Positions 10,901 through 25,900 of a stretch of DNA of 64,000 nt are shown here, in pieces (position 1 is the first letter of the stretch; each line of letters starts with the position of its first letter). The stretch is taken from NCBI GenBank assembly GCA_000469685.2, contig LS997565.1, positions 16,241,293 to 16,305,292 of the forward strand, in the 5' to 3' direction. The notes under the pieces were generated by a model, which worked only from the letters and a program-made list of their open reading frames with translations, did no database searches and was not told where the DNA came from. Made by a program: the position numbers and the translations under genes. This DNA comes from Haemonchus contortus. Lineage: Eukaryota; Nematoda; Chromadorea; Rhabditida; Trichostrongylidae.

Positions 10901-13900
10901 AAGGCGAGGAAACTGCGCGAATCGCCGTTTCCAAGTTGGAAAAGACTTTGAAAAAATCGAGAAAAAGGTGGCTGGAAAAATGAGACCAGAAAATGAAGAA
11001 GAATGGGACGTTTGGACGAGCTATACAGCGTGTGTCTTCGTGTACGTGTGGGTCCTGGTGCGAGTAACTGACTACGGTAAGCAAAATTCTTTCCCTCATG
11101 AGCAAACTTAACAACAAAAACCTAGTGACAGCAAAAAAAGCCCACCTTTTTTGGCTTCTCGTAGTATTAAATCAAATAAGGGATGGCAACAACAAAAAGA
11201 TCAACTGAGAATAAAGGGATAGCGTAAAAGCATCTCCTCATTACTCGGCGATCAGCTGATTGTGAGTGGGTTCTAGAACGAATATTGATATCTGTATCGC
11301 CCTAACGTCTGACGTGACATCAATCGAAGGGCGGGAAGTCTGGGCGATCTCGCGATGGAGCTTCCACTATGCCCTAACTGTTGAGTTTTGGGACTCGACA
11401 GCGTTCTTAGGGGCCACTGGGTATCCCTGTGGGGAAAACTCAGAGACCACTTTTGACGTGAACTGTTCCTTTGAAGTAAACCTGTGAGAAAAGAAGAAAC
11501 CGCTCATGAATATGAAAATCATCATCTCCCTCCCGTAAACTCTGTTATGAGCAATACTGAACCAAATCAGTAGTCTCCGGACATGAACCTCTTTAATAAT
11601 GAAACCGCAACCTCACCCCCCCCCCCACTTCTTCAACCTTCAACGTTTTTTTTACATATCTCGGTTCGGAAGTTCCTATCGATTTCGATGATAGGCAAGA
11701 GGCTTTTCAAAAGGATTAATAACACTGATGAAAGGTTGTTTTAATGACGAGGCAAAAATCAAAACATTCCGTAGAAGCAAAATATATGATTCATAATTTA
11801 TCAACGGAAATCAAAGAAAATAACAGAAAGGCAAAAATAAACACAAACAATATGAGCTGATGGCTTGTTTATAAATATAGACTCTTACTTGAAACCAATA
11901 CTTGACCCTGGGTTATTTCTTTGAGACGCTTCCTGGTCTCATGCGGTACGTCTGATTCTTTCGTGGTATAAATGAGCACATTGCCACGAATTCTCTTCAG
12001 CGCATATAATCCTTCAACTTTGAAGTTTACGTTTTTATCCACCACTATGGCCACGTTGTCTGAAAATCTTGCATAGTTGTCTATGACAAGGTCTTGGGCT
12101 TAGTCATCGGAAAAAAGTTTTTAGCGCCAATTGATGGTGTCATCCATTGAGAAACCAAGCCAGCTCTCCTCTCCTCTCAGACAGAGGAAGAGTGTGACCT
12201 AGACAAGTTACAGCATATTCGATGTTAGCTAAAGTGTTGACCACGAACTGCTTGATCTGCCTACAAAAATGAAAGCCGGTAGGGACTATGCCGATGGAAT
12301 GAGGGTGGGTTTTCTGGTCAAGTTTTTATGGTCTGCACTATGTGATGGGTACGGTGGCACGGCTTACATTGTCTTTTTTGTTGACATTGTTGATTCCGGA
12401 GGTAGCGAAAAAAAGCACTTATGGTGTGAAACCTTTTGCAGAAGACGATATCTTGAAGACGATATCTCAACGATGACTGCGGCATGATTTATTACAGAAA
12501 TGACCGGGGACCTCATTGAACATTACTCTTTGCTGGGCTTGTTATGGAATGTGGTCATGGCCGGTGGAATGCAAAAGTTTCTATAGAACGTGGCGATATA
12601 TACAATTTTGTGCCTCAAAACTTTTGCACCAAGTCAGTAGTGAACATGTACCGCATCTATCGCAACATTTCTCGTGGAATGAGTTCACCTTTAGTAAGAG
12701 TTTCGTCATATTGATCTAAATCATCACTGCTGTATCAACCTTAGCTATGTCATAAGAAAAAGTAGAAAAATTGGTGATGAGCGCTCGCCCGATAATGCTG
12801 TTCTTAAAAATACACCAACCAACATTCTACATAAGGACACATGTTCGACCTTCTCCCCTATTCACTACAGTAATATTTACTGAACACTTATGCATTTACT
12901 TCGATACTTACATTCAATATCAGTCGCTTCAATTTCCTCCAAATTTGGCAAAAAAGAGAGATCGGGAACTCCGTAGTTTGTGCCTACATAAAGATGTCCT
13001 CTGATTTTCACAATCTGGGCCAGCATTCCTATGTTTGGCGGCAAAGCTGAAATTGTTTCCCCTGGTTCATGCATTGACTTTATTTTGAGCACTGTGTTTG
13101 TTTTGAAGCTATTCAAAGGCGCACTAGACTGTTTTCACCTTTAAATATCGATAGTAACCAACATTTCACTTAAATTTTATATGCTTTTGTAAGGAGAAGA
13201 TTCTGAAAGAAATTAAAGTGGGCATTACATACAGGATGTCCCAAAATTATTGGTGCCGATTGATAGCAATGTATTTGAATTTTTCGGCTGCAAAAGACGA
13301 TGGAATGTCTATGCACGCTAGCTAAAACTGTGTGCTACAACATGCCACAGTAGCATTACAAAATATCTCCCTTGAGCATGGATAGAAGTCAAAGTTTGCT
13401 CTTGACTTGATTGCAGACACGCAGGTATCCTCCTCAATTTCTTCCCATCCTTTGCATTCTAGGACTCCAAACTAAGATTGCAAACTCAACAGGTCCTCTT
13501 TTAACCAGTGGCCATTCGTGGGACGGGCCAAGTTCTGGAAAAGAGGATGACCGTTCCTCTTCACCAACGAATTCGGGCAGCTGTCGTGGGTACCACTCGC
13601 GGGCAAGCTTGGCTCTGTGGGCTGGATAGCGTTCAGCTGGAAGGACTACGAGATGTTTCAAAAAACGTAGTCATTACTTAGAACTTCATTACTTCTATCA
13701 GTACGCTGTTTAAGTACTGGTCTTGGTCAATTTTAACATCTGCTCCACCCCAAGAAACCACGAGCGGCTAACCCTTGCCAGTGATTTTCTCGAGAAACAA
13801 CAATTACACTCTAGATGTTTCTTTCCGGAGCGCAAACGTTTTGGTTATTGAGGGATGGTTTTATCGTGAAAAAAATTTTGGTCAGAGAAAGCAACGAAGA

Positions 13901-16900
13901 GTTGCGTTTCATCACTCATGTGGGTCTGCGACTTTCTGCAATTTTTTGGCCTCGCATTGTCTCTTGAGATCGGAATTGAAGCAAAGTTTTTGCATACGAT
14001 CGGAATGGCAGTGTTGCTCTTTTATGACATTCTTCCATCGCGATAACTCCTGTGACCGTGCCCGTTGAATTCCTTTTGATGGGTCACCCAGCTCCCAACC
14101 GATTGACAAGCGGACCATTTTAATAGTTCTATCTTCAGAAACACTTCTGCCTACTACCTTTCTACCTTTCCTTGCTTGTCTCTGATTCTATCTCTTTTTT
14201 TAGTACGCTCTTATACGGTTATTATGAAAATCTCAAGAAATTTCATAATGCCCTTCCACCTCTCGCGTGTCAATGATTGCAAGTGGCATTGAATGAGCCT
14301 TCTCCATCTGGAAGATATTGGGGGATTTTACCCGCTTTGACGGTGAATTATGGTGAGTAGATCATGAAGTGGGTAGTTTTCGGATGAGTTTCTGTCGCTT
14401 TTCGCTCGAGAGTCAAACGTTATCGTATATTGTAAAACGTCTCGAATTGCGTTTGAGCCGCTGAAGATGACGATCACGTCGAAACGTTAGGCCGTTAACT
14501 TAATAAAGTGTTCCACCTGAAAACCTCGAAGGGCAGAAGAATTCTAATAATGTAAAAGAAAATGCCGAGATTTAAACAAGAGAGAAGTTGAAGATTGTAT
14601 ACATATATATTTCCATGCAAATTTCCACATGAGAGAATCCCACGATGTGTTTTTCTCCTTGTGGTGCATCACTACCCAAAATCAGCTCAAATTACAATGA
14701 TACAAATTCCGCTTGTGTATCAGTATGCGCTGTTACGGCTGGATTGATTGCAAGTCTAGAAGTGACCTTGATCGAGCTGTCGCCCTACTTCCAGAATGCC
14801 TCCTTATCGGAAGCTATTAGCATATTCCTATATCTAATCACATTATCATACGGTACTCAAATGCTATCAAGAAGGGCCTGCCATACTTCGCTCTCTACTC
14901 TGGACTCAGCTTACGATGCGAGCGGAGGTTTGGAGAAGGAAGGTAAAGTAGTTTGAGCTGTTGAGCTTTTTTGGTAATGCGAACTATCGAGCGAAGCATT
15001 GCGAACAGGTTGCCACAGAACTAAGCTTTTTCAAAAGTTCTCCACATTTCCCACTCTCCGATCTGTGTTTCAAGCAAATCATTGTGTGCTCTCTGAAATT
15101 CCCGAAGAAATTAGGCGAAGAAGAGAAGCAGCTGCTCTGACTCTCAGCAAAAGCTTCATATGCAACTCCTGGACATGAGTGAGAGATCACACTGGCTCGC
15201 AAAGCCAAAAGTGTTTCGCAGCTACACCATCCACTGATCTTCTGCTAAGGATTAGCATGTCTTCTTCTCGGATCCTGTTCCTATGAATCACATCATATGG
15301 GGCCACTTGAAGACGAAGGCTCGGAAGCAACGGGCTGGCTGACCTCCCAGTCTTTATTGCGGAGTCTGCGAGTTCTGGGAAATTTTTGACTGAGCGGTTC
15401 ATTCGGACCAAACGTTCCATCTACAGTCAAATTCTACTATCTCAGGACCTCACTGAAAAGCGAGGCATTATTCTTGACAGCAAGCAGAAGTTATTTGGCT
15501 GTTACATTATTACGGGATACTTACACCCACCCAGAATTCCTGGGGGTCCAATTTAGCAGCAGTGATCAACTGAAATGCTTTTGTGGTCTCTTTTCCTGCA
15601 TTTGACTAACGTATTATGTCTGTGCGGGTCAGGTCGTTATATCTCCAACTTGAGAGATATAGAGACTATGACGACAAGATCCACGCGATGAGAATTATAC
15701 GTGAGCAGTTCCGCGCAAAGACCCTAGAGCGCGCAGGATATATCCAGGCGGAGGAGTCTTCCTTATTAGGAGTTAGTCGCCTTCCTGAGGCATTAGACCG
15801 AATGATCCGGACATTCGGGATATTTGAAGACCCACGTGAGTCAGGAAGCCTCTTCATGACAAGCCCTTGCATTGATGATTATCGAGATGGAAGTATGTCC
15901 TCCTTTTGAGAATCTTCGTCATTTTGCATTGTAAGGTACACCACCCGATTCCCCTATACCATCGCTCTGGAAAATTCAACTCACGCGATTTTTTCCAAAA
16001 ATGTGTGATCACGGAAACTCCAACACCACGGTATATTTGGGACCTGTAGACTGCGAGGATAAAGAACTCCACTCTGATACAAAAGTCCAATGCTTGTTGT
16101 TATACGCGCACGAAGGCGACTGGTCTTTAGAAGGCCCACGTCTCATGGTATCACAGTAACAACATCACGCTGGCAGATGAGTTCGTTATTGCTGCTATTG
16201 TGGTATTGCTGCTAGATAGCGGAGTGCAGCACAACCACATCAATAACGCTACTGTGAAAACACTTGGTCTGCAGCCCGTTGACCCGCATCCGCATTACCA
16301 TGCAAGGCTTTGGGGGTTCGACGACAACGATATCATATCTAAAACAGGTAGCTTTGTGAGATCGAAGAGATGACACAATTGGACTTTCGTTCCGAAGACG
16401 CAGATTTGCTACGTTTTTAAGTACACATATTTTTAGGAGTAAAACCAGCTCGCTACACCATTCCATTGATCTGATCACCAAGAAGACGTCGATAATGACG
16501 TGCCCATAGAAATGATCATTACTAGGAAATTGTTGAGCTGGCTTTGGGCCTGACGATCCGTTTATGGAAGATTCGGTATGTTGCCTCGAAACAATCACAG
16601 CACCGGTACAACACAGTCTGCATAATGGTGAAGAGCCGTAGAACCTGTCGGAAACAGGAGGTATCAGGTATCATCAAAGGTACACTTCACGATAATTTTG
16701 AGGTATCCCTTTGAAGTCGGAAAGAGGAAGTATAGGCCGTTAGTAGTTTATTGGTTGTGAAAAAAGTATGTAAATTCGTCGATTTCGAGAATAGTAAGGT
16801 TCCTCAAAAATAGTGAAAATAAAGCTTGGACGAGATTACAATGAAGATAGTAACATGGAAGGGTTATTCGGACGAGATTTCAGTGGTTACCATTGCGCAA

Positions 16901-19900
16901 AGAACTGTCTGCATCAAGCAGTTCTTTGCGCAGTTGCGGCAGCAGTCATCAGTTTGAGCTTGTATAAAGTATTATTATTTCATACTAGTATTTGGCTTCC
17001 CTGATGATTGGTGCAGCCTCTACAATGCCGGTGTAACTCGTCCGAGAATAAACGCGGTGCAATGCTTCTGCCTTCATAACGCCTAATATAGGCCGTCCTC
17101 TGACCTGCCAACGCCACATATGATATACGAGGGAGCCAAGCCACAAATTTATCCGAGGGAGATATCACATAAGCCATTTTTATCGTAAATTGACCTTTAC
17201 GAATGTAAACGAATTCCGCTTCGACGAACCATCAGCATACCATATGGCTCATCAAGCAGTTTGATAGGGGACCGTGTAACTAACGCAGTGAGAATCGTCT
17301 TTGCTGCTCTCAATCACCAAAAGGGATCACCGAGTCCGAATGACAGCTTGCATCAAGGGCCCACCTTATTGCCAGACCTAACAAGTGCTAGAAAACCACG
17401 TTTCCTCGTCAATAGTGATATGAAGGGGCGTTTTGCCAGATACGCCTCTTGAAGAGTCAAGGGACGTCACTAGGATTCTATGACTCCACACCTACATACT
17501 ATTGCCCACTTGCAAGTCTTGCGGTTCACGCATGCTGCGCGGGTAGTCTTGCCACCACTTTGTGTGCTTAATGTTATCGGTGCGAACAGCACTGAAGATT
17601 GAGTTGAGACCAAAAGTACTGCAAGCACATTTTTCATCGCATGGCACAAGCTCCACAGAGTTAATGCTCAACATTCCACCTAAAATCGAGCAAATTTCAG
17701 CGCGTGATCGCATGAACATAATGGATAAATTGCTAGTGGTTGAGTGGAATATAATGGGATACTCCTCATATTCGGGAATCTACGGTGCCTTTTTCGGTTA
17801 CATCAAAATACACCTATAATTGCATCCAGTCCTCAGAGCTATTGCGTCCAGTTTCGATCCACTCGTTTATCTCTCTATATTGTTGTTAAGGCTGATATTC
17901 TTATCCAGGTCTTTTTGAAAGGCGACTACTCGTGGGTAACTTCACTTTCATTGAGAGGCACTTGCCTATACGACAGGAAATTGCGACAGCATGAGAAGTT
18001 GAACTTGCTCCATATTTGGGGTGACTGCTTGTCATGAGAAAAAAGCTGTCGCCTCCAAAAGAATGTATCTGGTAGGTCCAGTTGAGCACGCGCCACCAAA
18101 GAGCTCTTTCGATTTAGATCTCTGGCTACTTCTGACCAACTGAACCAGCTTATGTCTGTCGTTGTCCAGCGATATGAGGGCTACGCTCGACGATAAATTT
18201 CAATATTCTACCTGGCTAGACTACGAGTTATTAGTTTCTTCACTTTCAAATAAAAACAGGGTCATCGTTCAGAGTTATCCTTTCATCGTTTCAGACGACT
18301 AACGGTCACAATAAGCTGTTATGTCAAGCGGTTTTCTCCTCAAGTTTCTCAAATAGCGCAATTACAGGAGCTCGCTGTGTTCTCGGCTCGCCCAGATGTT
18401 GCTCTGGAGGTGGTGCACGGCACTGTGATTACGGCCTTTCGGATAGGTAATTTCTGTGCAGACCTTTATCCTTTATAGTTCGCTCCAACACAGACGTTGT
18501 TCCGTTAAAACTCCATGCGCCGACAGCTGACGATTCTACCAAAGAACTTCAACATGTCAAGCCGAAACCGTGTTCAACGTCGTTGACGCTACCTACTACA
18601 TACAAGGGAAGGATACTTGGTCGCAGTGGCCATTCAGGACGAGTATACCTCCGTAGGTGGTTTCGAGCGCTGATCTCAAATCTGTGTTCCAAATCTGCTA
18701 AACGATTCTGGGAACAAAGTTACGGGACCGATGCCTCCCTGTGTTATACCACACTAAAGAACGGATCACCGAGTCGAGTAGAGACCGTACCTGTGCAATG
18801 GTGGCCGAGCGGGAAGTGTAGTGGACTGGTAGACATGGCATCAAGGTTCGATTCCTTAATGCATGCGCTCGTTTTGCTTTTCCATGAAATGAGTTCTGAA
18901 CGCCTGCAAAATGTGTTCTGGGCTCAATATTGGGCATCTACGGAGCTCTCGCACGGTTTAGGATTCCGGGGAATAGTAATGCGATGAAAAAAATTTAACC
19001 ACTTCTGACCGTATATATATGTGCGCCTCCCTACCCCGAGCACTCAAGATGGTGTTTCGAAATCTTCTGCAGCTCCCTGCACCACTTACAGTATCTGGCG
19101 GTCGAATGAGTCATCCGAACACAGCTCTCTTTGAGGGGGTTCGGCCCTCACGTTCTACGAATATTGTCCGCGCTTTGTAAGTGGAAGTGAGAGTTAACTG
19201 GCATTGCTGAGGAAAAACTGTAGAGCAATAATTTATCGTCTTATGTTCACATATGATTATCCGCTAACTTTATTCTTGAGGTGAACACCCTTTCAAGGGT
19301 CATCCATGGTAAATGTGATGGTGCGGTGAGGCCTGATACCATGATGCTGTACACAAAACCCTGAATCCACCAACGGCTTGCTTTGAAGTTTCTCCAATGG
19401 TCTTCCATTGTTGATTTGAAGCGGTATCCGGTGGAAATGACTGTCGTGTGAAGGGGTCTATATATAGATATCTGCTATTCTCCATAGGTGGGCAGATCCG
19501 TTCGCTTCCTTTGCACCTAATGTTGCGAGCAATTAACCAATTCGGACTATAGGAGACTACCGACTCATCTACCAGCGACATAAAATTGGAGCTCATGGGT
19601 CAGATCACAGACTTGAAAGCTACGTTTCACTCCGGAACCTCTATGTCTTTCCCAAAGTACGGGTCCATCGTCGCTGTCATCATCAGGCGACCGCAGAAGA
19701 TCATTGTGATCGCCTTCCACAGACTCGACTTCCTCCCGAAAGATAACGGGCTTGTTTCTACAGCATCGAGAAGTACGGTTCAAAAGCTCTTCATTACCGC
19801 TTCTTCCTATATGGTACCCACGTTATGCTGCAAGAGCGAAAGTCCTCCATCAAGTATGATGACACCACCTTCGGTCACAAGATTTGCTGGTAACATATAG

Positions 19901-22900
19901 AATAGCTTTTGACGCAATGAATCATTTAGAACCTTTCTCTTTGAAGCCTCTTGAGCTCATTTTAAGAAATGTTCGAAATCCTCTTCTGTTCGAATGTAAC
20001 TCCACCCTTATTCGGCCAGTGAGGGTCAAAAAAACCTCTCTTGTAATCCATTTCAGTGTACCTTAATTGTCAGGGTGCTCCGTAGAGGCCCAATATTGAG
20101 CCTAAAAACGTTTTGCAAGCGTCTAGAACACATTTTATGAAAAAGCGAAACGAGCGCATGCACCAAGAAATCGAAGCTTGATGCCATGTCTACCAGTCCA
20201 CTACACTATCCGCTCGGCCACCATTGCACAGGTACGGGCTTTGCTCGGCTTGGTGATCCGTTCAGCACTGTGCTATAACACAGGGAGAAAATGGTTCCCG
20301 TAACTTTGCCCCCAGAATCGTTTAGCAGATTTGGAACAAAGATTTGAGTTCAGCGTTTGAAACCACTTACGGGGGCATACATCTCATCTTGAATGGCCAC
20401 TGCGACCAAGTATCCTTCCCTTATAGTTCGGTTAAATTCCGTCTGACAGCAAGATTTTCTTTCCTTTGTACTACCTTTTCCTTCCCTTCTTCCTTTTAGT
20501 CTCCTAATCTCAATGCACTGCTCTCTTTGCGTTCTGTTGTTATTACTCTGGTGAGACAGAGGTACAATTCTTCTTCTCAGCGTGTCGTTCCGAAAGATTG
20601 CAGCTTTAGGTGTATCTGGTGCACGCATGTCGGCCCGTGCAGCCTACTAGATGTCAAGCCGGGACCCATCACATAACCCTGTATAGGCATGGAATTTCCC
20701 AACGACTTGGCTGGCTGTTGCCAGCTGTAAAATCGTCATTGCGAGCTCTGCAGCCGTGTGCCTCTTCTAGAATTTCATTGCATATTCTTTTCCAATTCTA
20801 CATTATACTATATACATTGCATCCTACTTTCTACATACTACATTATTTCCAATTTGTTGAACTTTAATCATTATTACGCACACATTCTCATAAAATTGAT
20901 TCTGTTTGTCCTGTTTATTGGTCATCTTCACTACAGCTCGAAAGTCGCGCCATGTCTATTTTCAGAGTCATGTGAAGCATTTTTAAAGACAGTCCCATCT
21001 ACGATAGGGAACTAGCTTGATATGCAACAACTGGCTCCTGACTAATGGAGTAGCTCAGGAAGCACTTTTCTTTCTTCAGTGCATAATTCTTACAATGTTC
21101 TGTTTCGTTTATAAGTGCACCGATTTCAGGTAATGTTCCTGCCGTTGTGCAGACGCAGACAAATGCGCCAGCTACTTCAGCTTCAGCAAGAGGTGCCTTT
21201 GTATGTGATTTACCGTGCTAAGACTACAATTGGGTCTGAATGTGCTTCTTTCAAGCCTTCCAAGATTGTTCTAGTTTGTCGGCCAACGTCTCAGCGAGCT
21301 CCGCTTTGGTCAGAGCCTTAAATGGTCAAACGCATAGGTGGCTTGCTGACTCACAAGCCTCAACAGGAACCTCAAGAAGGCCCAACTCGAATAGCGAACT
21401 TTCAACGGCACTTTTCGAAGAGGCAAAGACTGCTTACCTTGTAGTCCACCTCTAGGGCAAAACGACCACCCTCGCACCAAAGTTACTCAGAAATGACAAG
21501 CCCTCTGACCTCCTGTAGATAAAGGTCACAAAGGTCGAGGAAGTGTGCGAGCTCACTGGTTACGGCTACACACACATCTTTTCTGTCCATTTGGGGGTCT
21601 CTAGCCGTGATTCGAACACCGGACGAACACCGGACACGAAAACGTCAAAAGATAAACCTGCGTTGTACAAAATCAGATGAGCTCCCAGGGGGGTTACATT
21701 TTTCATTCAGTCAGCAGCTCACTGCTTGGCTTACGGTACCAGTTGTACTTGCTATGCTTCGTGTCACCTGGACGTGGATATTCAAAAAGGGCACCTTGTC
21801 CTCCACGGGCTTTTCGTTGACGTGATAAAACTATTCGGTTGTTTTTTGTCGCAACAAAAGAAATTACCAAATACACTTCAACTCGGACGAGTGTTGCACA
21901 CGTGATCGAGAGCGCTTTATCTTCCGCTGTTGATAATTCGAAAGTGCCGATTGAACTGGCGTTTGCCACACGAAAGCCGGCTTTGTAACAGTCCAAGGAA
22001 GTGCCACGTAATGTAGTTTTGAGGATGGGGGGAGCTCATCAAAAATCGAGAGGAATCCGAAGACTTAGTACAGCATGTCGTTACCGATACGCAGGTTGAA
22101 CCAAAAAATGCTCCTCCAATACCTAATTGGTGAGTGGAGGGGGGGGGCGCCTTTCTCTCACCTGGTAAATAGAACAGTTTGCACTCCGTCAACTTCCGAG
22201 CTCAGCTCACAGGCTAGAGTATGGGGTTGCAAAGAAGGTGCATTTGCACCTATGTAGATATATAAGGTAATATTTTGACAGATTTTATGAAATCAGATAT
22301 TATGAAATAAGCGACCATCCTAGTGCTATATCACGAGATCGTTACTCAAAAAAACCTAGTAGATGCACTGAAGTGGTAAAGGGTCCTGCACAGAAAATAC
22401 GATTCTAGGATTCTGTAGACATAAGCTGCTGCCAAGGGAATGATTCCCAAAAATTCAAGCTGAGCTTTCATCAGCATCACATGAGCTCTATCACCAAGGA
22501 TAACATAACGACTATCTTAGGCACTAAAAAGCGCGGAACTGTATACCACATTCAGATTTGTGAGTTCTCTGCCGCTTTTCAAATGAGCACGTAAGTGCTT
22601 CTCCGGTGCAGTTTCGGTTTAAGCCTGAGAGAGCAGAAAATCATTTTCGTCGCTAGACGAAGAATGATGCCAAAACTGTGCACAGCTTGAGTGCAGTATA
22701 TACTTACCATGCAGATTTCGAAGAATTAAATTGCCATCGATGGTGTTGCAAAGGCTGTCCAAGCGGCTGAGGTAGATTTCACTGACAGTTCCCCCTCTAC
22801 ACCGTACCACTTAAAAAGAAACCGTTTAAAAAAAACAACTCTCCCAACATTTTTTGTGATTTGTTAAATATTCATTGCCTTTGAGAGAATATCATATTCA

Positions 22901-25900
22901 AAATGAGAGTTGAGAACTGAGATTTCATATTTAAGAACTTTTTCATGTAAGACAATCGTCAAAAGCTAGCTATAGGGGCCGGGGTGATGAGATAGAGGAA
23001 GCAGGCATTTGGACGTTTTGTTTTACCAAAGGAAACATCATATTCGAGACTTCCTCTTGTTATATCTAGGCACTCATCTTTCCGTTCTATTTCGAACTTT
23101 TTTATACCAATTCAGAATGCTTCCGAAGTATTCCGTGCAGAGGTAGATTACAACTAGTAACCCGGTTTAGATATAGTGGAGAAAACTTGTGAGCCACTTT
23201 CCTGAATTCCCATCTAAACAACAGGGATATCTTGGCGCATCCACCTAAAACCAATAACTAAAAGCAAGTGGGGCATTGCGGTTTGAGATGGCGAAAATTG
23301 TTTATAAGGTTGACTGGAAAAGAGCGGGATCTTCAAAAAAAGGGAGATCAATACCCGGTAATTATCGGAGTATCGAATCTCTTGCAGGTCACGCGACCAA
23401 ATCTTGAAGTAGGGACTTTTGGTTTCCCATCGTGTTCCGCTCCGTCAGTTCTGGTGCGAGAACAGCATTGCCAAGCGCGAACTTTACGAGATTTTGCGGG
23501 TAATAAAAAATTTCTATCACAATCCTTGGGCAAAGGCTGGTTCACAGCCACCTGTATGAACGTCTCTGATTACCTCCCCCATTCTTTCATCTGCCCCAAC
23601 TGTCGAGAAAGTGACTACATGGCATTATTTTTGTCTACTTTATCGCATGCGTTTCCATGGAGACGAATAATGAGGAGACCGGGGGACCTTAACGATAGAA
23701 GGTGGAGGAATAGTTGACCTCAAGAGTGTGAAGCCTGAAACTTCTCTGGGAGGTCATTGTAGGCAATGCCACGGAAACGTAAAGCTTAAGGTGTCAGTCA
23801 GGGGTTTGATGCAGGAGCCCACGATCTGTTAGCGGGAATTTCGGGGAGCATTCTGGGTGGGTGCAAAAACCTTAAAACAAAGATGAGGGATCAATGCCTG
23901 GTCATAAGGAATGCTTCGTTCTACGACCTATGATGGCTGAATTGTCAATAGCTTCAAGACGGGATCTGGCACCAGGAGTTCATCGACTGCGAAATAGTTG
24001 AATAGGAAGATCTCGTCCACGTTCAAGGTAGACTCCTGGTTGTAATGTACCTTGCTAGATATTTATTTTCCATTCAGTTATCTTTCAAGATATTTATTTA
24101 TTTTCTATTTAGTTATACTCGAGCCAGCCAGGGAAGGATCCCAAGTCGAAGTAGGCATTTGAAATGAGACATACACTGTTGTACGCATTTTTGGATGCTG
24201 AGTTCAAATCTGCTTTCCAAACTTGCCAAACCTTTCTCTGAACGGAGTAGTGTAGAGTAGAGTAGATGAGGGTGGTTTTAGGGAGTCTAACATAAGAAAA
24301 CTTAAGTCGCATGGATGGGCCTTGTTGCACAACGGCTGCTTGGCGTAGTGGTAAAAGTGGCGCTTTTTGGGCGAGAGGCTAGAGTTTGAGTTTTGTGGGG
24401 GGGGGGGGGGGGAGGGAGGGGGGGGGGGGGAAGGGGATTTTTCCATTATATGAATTTTTCCCTTACCAACTAGAAAATACTCTCATGGTGATTTTATTAC
24501 GTCTTATGACTCTTTACTGTTTTGCTGATTCCTTCTCCTACCTACCTATCTCTCACCGAGTGGGAGTTTCCTCGGTGGGCAAAATTTGGAGGTCTGGGTG
24601 AGAAAATTGCGTATGATAAGCAATGATGACGCTAGAGTGGGTGTTGATGCTAGATTACGACGACGGGTACGACGGTGCGTAGCAGCTCCGGACTTACCTA
24701 CAATGGCACTGCTGATAGTAAACTCGAAGGCAAGAAAGCTAGCCAGTTCGCCTTACCTCTACAAAAGCAGGTGAAGGGAATGATACCCTACTCGAGACTA
24801 CCACGAGGCTATTACTGCCGATGAAAGCTTATTTCTTATTTCCTTTTCATGATCTCAACTTTTGCGGGTACACACGAAACCCCATTCTTCGCTTACTACC
24901 GCTTGTCTGCTTTCAAGCTAGATTTAGGAAATTACTCTTGTGTTCATAGTATGCCGGCGGCTACTTGAGCTCTCGCTCGGGTGACTTTGTGACGCCTACA
25001 CAATTCTGTTTTCCTTCTGTTTTGAGGTTAGTAAGTGTAAAGCAATGAGCTGTGAGGAGTTCTTTTTTCATCCTCTGCTCCCACTGTGAGGAGCCTCTTT
25101 GTTCCAAGCATATCGAGCTAGGGTATCACGTTGGTCCATGAAGTGGCAAAAGTTATCCTACTGAGAATATAGAGTGCAAGGGCATGCGAGTAAGACTGAA
25201 GTATTACTTTATGTGGATAAATATCAGCAAAGGCCTTAAAAGTCATAAAGCGTGATAAAAACACCATGAGAGCATTTTCTAGTCCTTAAGGGACAAATAC
25301 TAAATAATGCAAAAACTCCGACCCCCACAAAACCCGAACCCTCTCCTCTCGTCCATGAAGCGTCACGCTTACCACTACACTAAGCCGCCGTTGAGAAAGG
25401 AGGCATATCCAAGTAATCTAAGTTTTCTTATGTTGAGCTCCCTCAAACTACCCTAATAACTACGTTCAGAGAAACGCTCGGCAGATTTGGGAAGCAGATT
25501 CGAATTCAGCATCCACAAGCACGTACAGCAGTGTAGGTCTCATTTCAAATGGCCACTTCGACCTCAACCGATTTATTTATTATTTACTTATTTATTTATT
25601 GGGATCCTTCCCAGGTAAGCTGAAGTTTGGAGTGACGTTAGACAGGGAAGAATCTCGAATATTTTCGGTCCCTAGATCCCAACGAAGGAGGCAAGGTCAA
25701 AACCTTGGCCAAATAGAAGCGTACAACATTTCGGCTGAGTTTTTATAAGGACCCCCATACTACTGAAGCATTACCGACCCAGTTCTTGCTTCCTGGCCTC
25801 CGCTATCTGCTGTTATCAGCTACAATTTCTGAGACCTGGTATGTAATTATTCATCCGTTCAATATGCTGCATTCTGAGTGAATCATTTCTCTTTGTTGTA

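Noticed and set aside
18801..18868. Possible functional tRNA with A and B boxes
   Set aside because: The tRNA-like parts of S1, S2 and LIR repeats do not fold into complete cloverleaves with convincing stems; they are listed only as tRNA-like modules.
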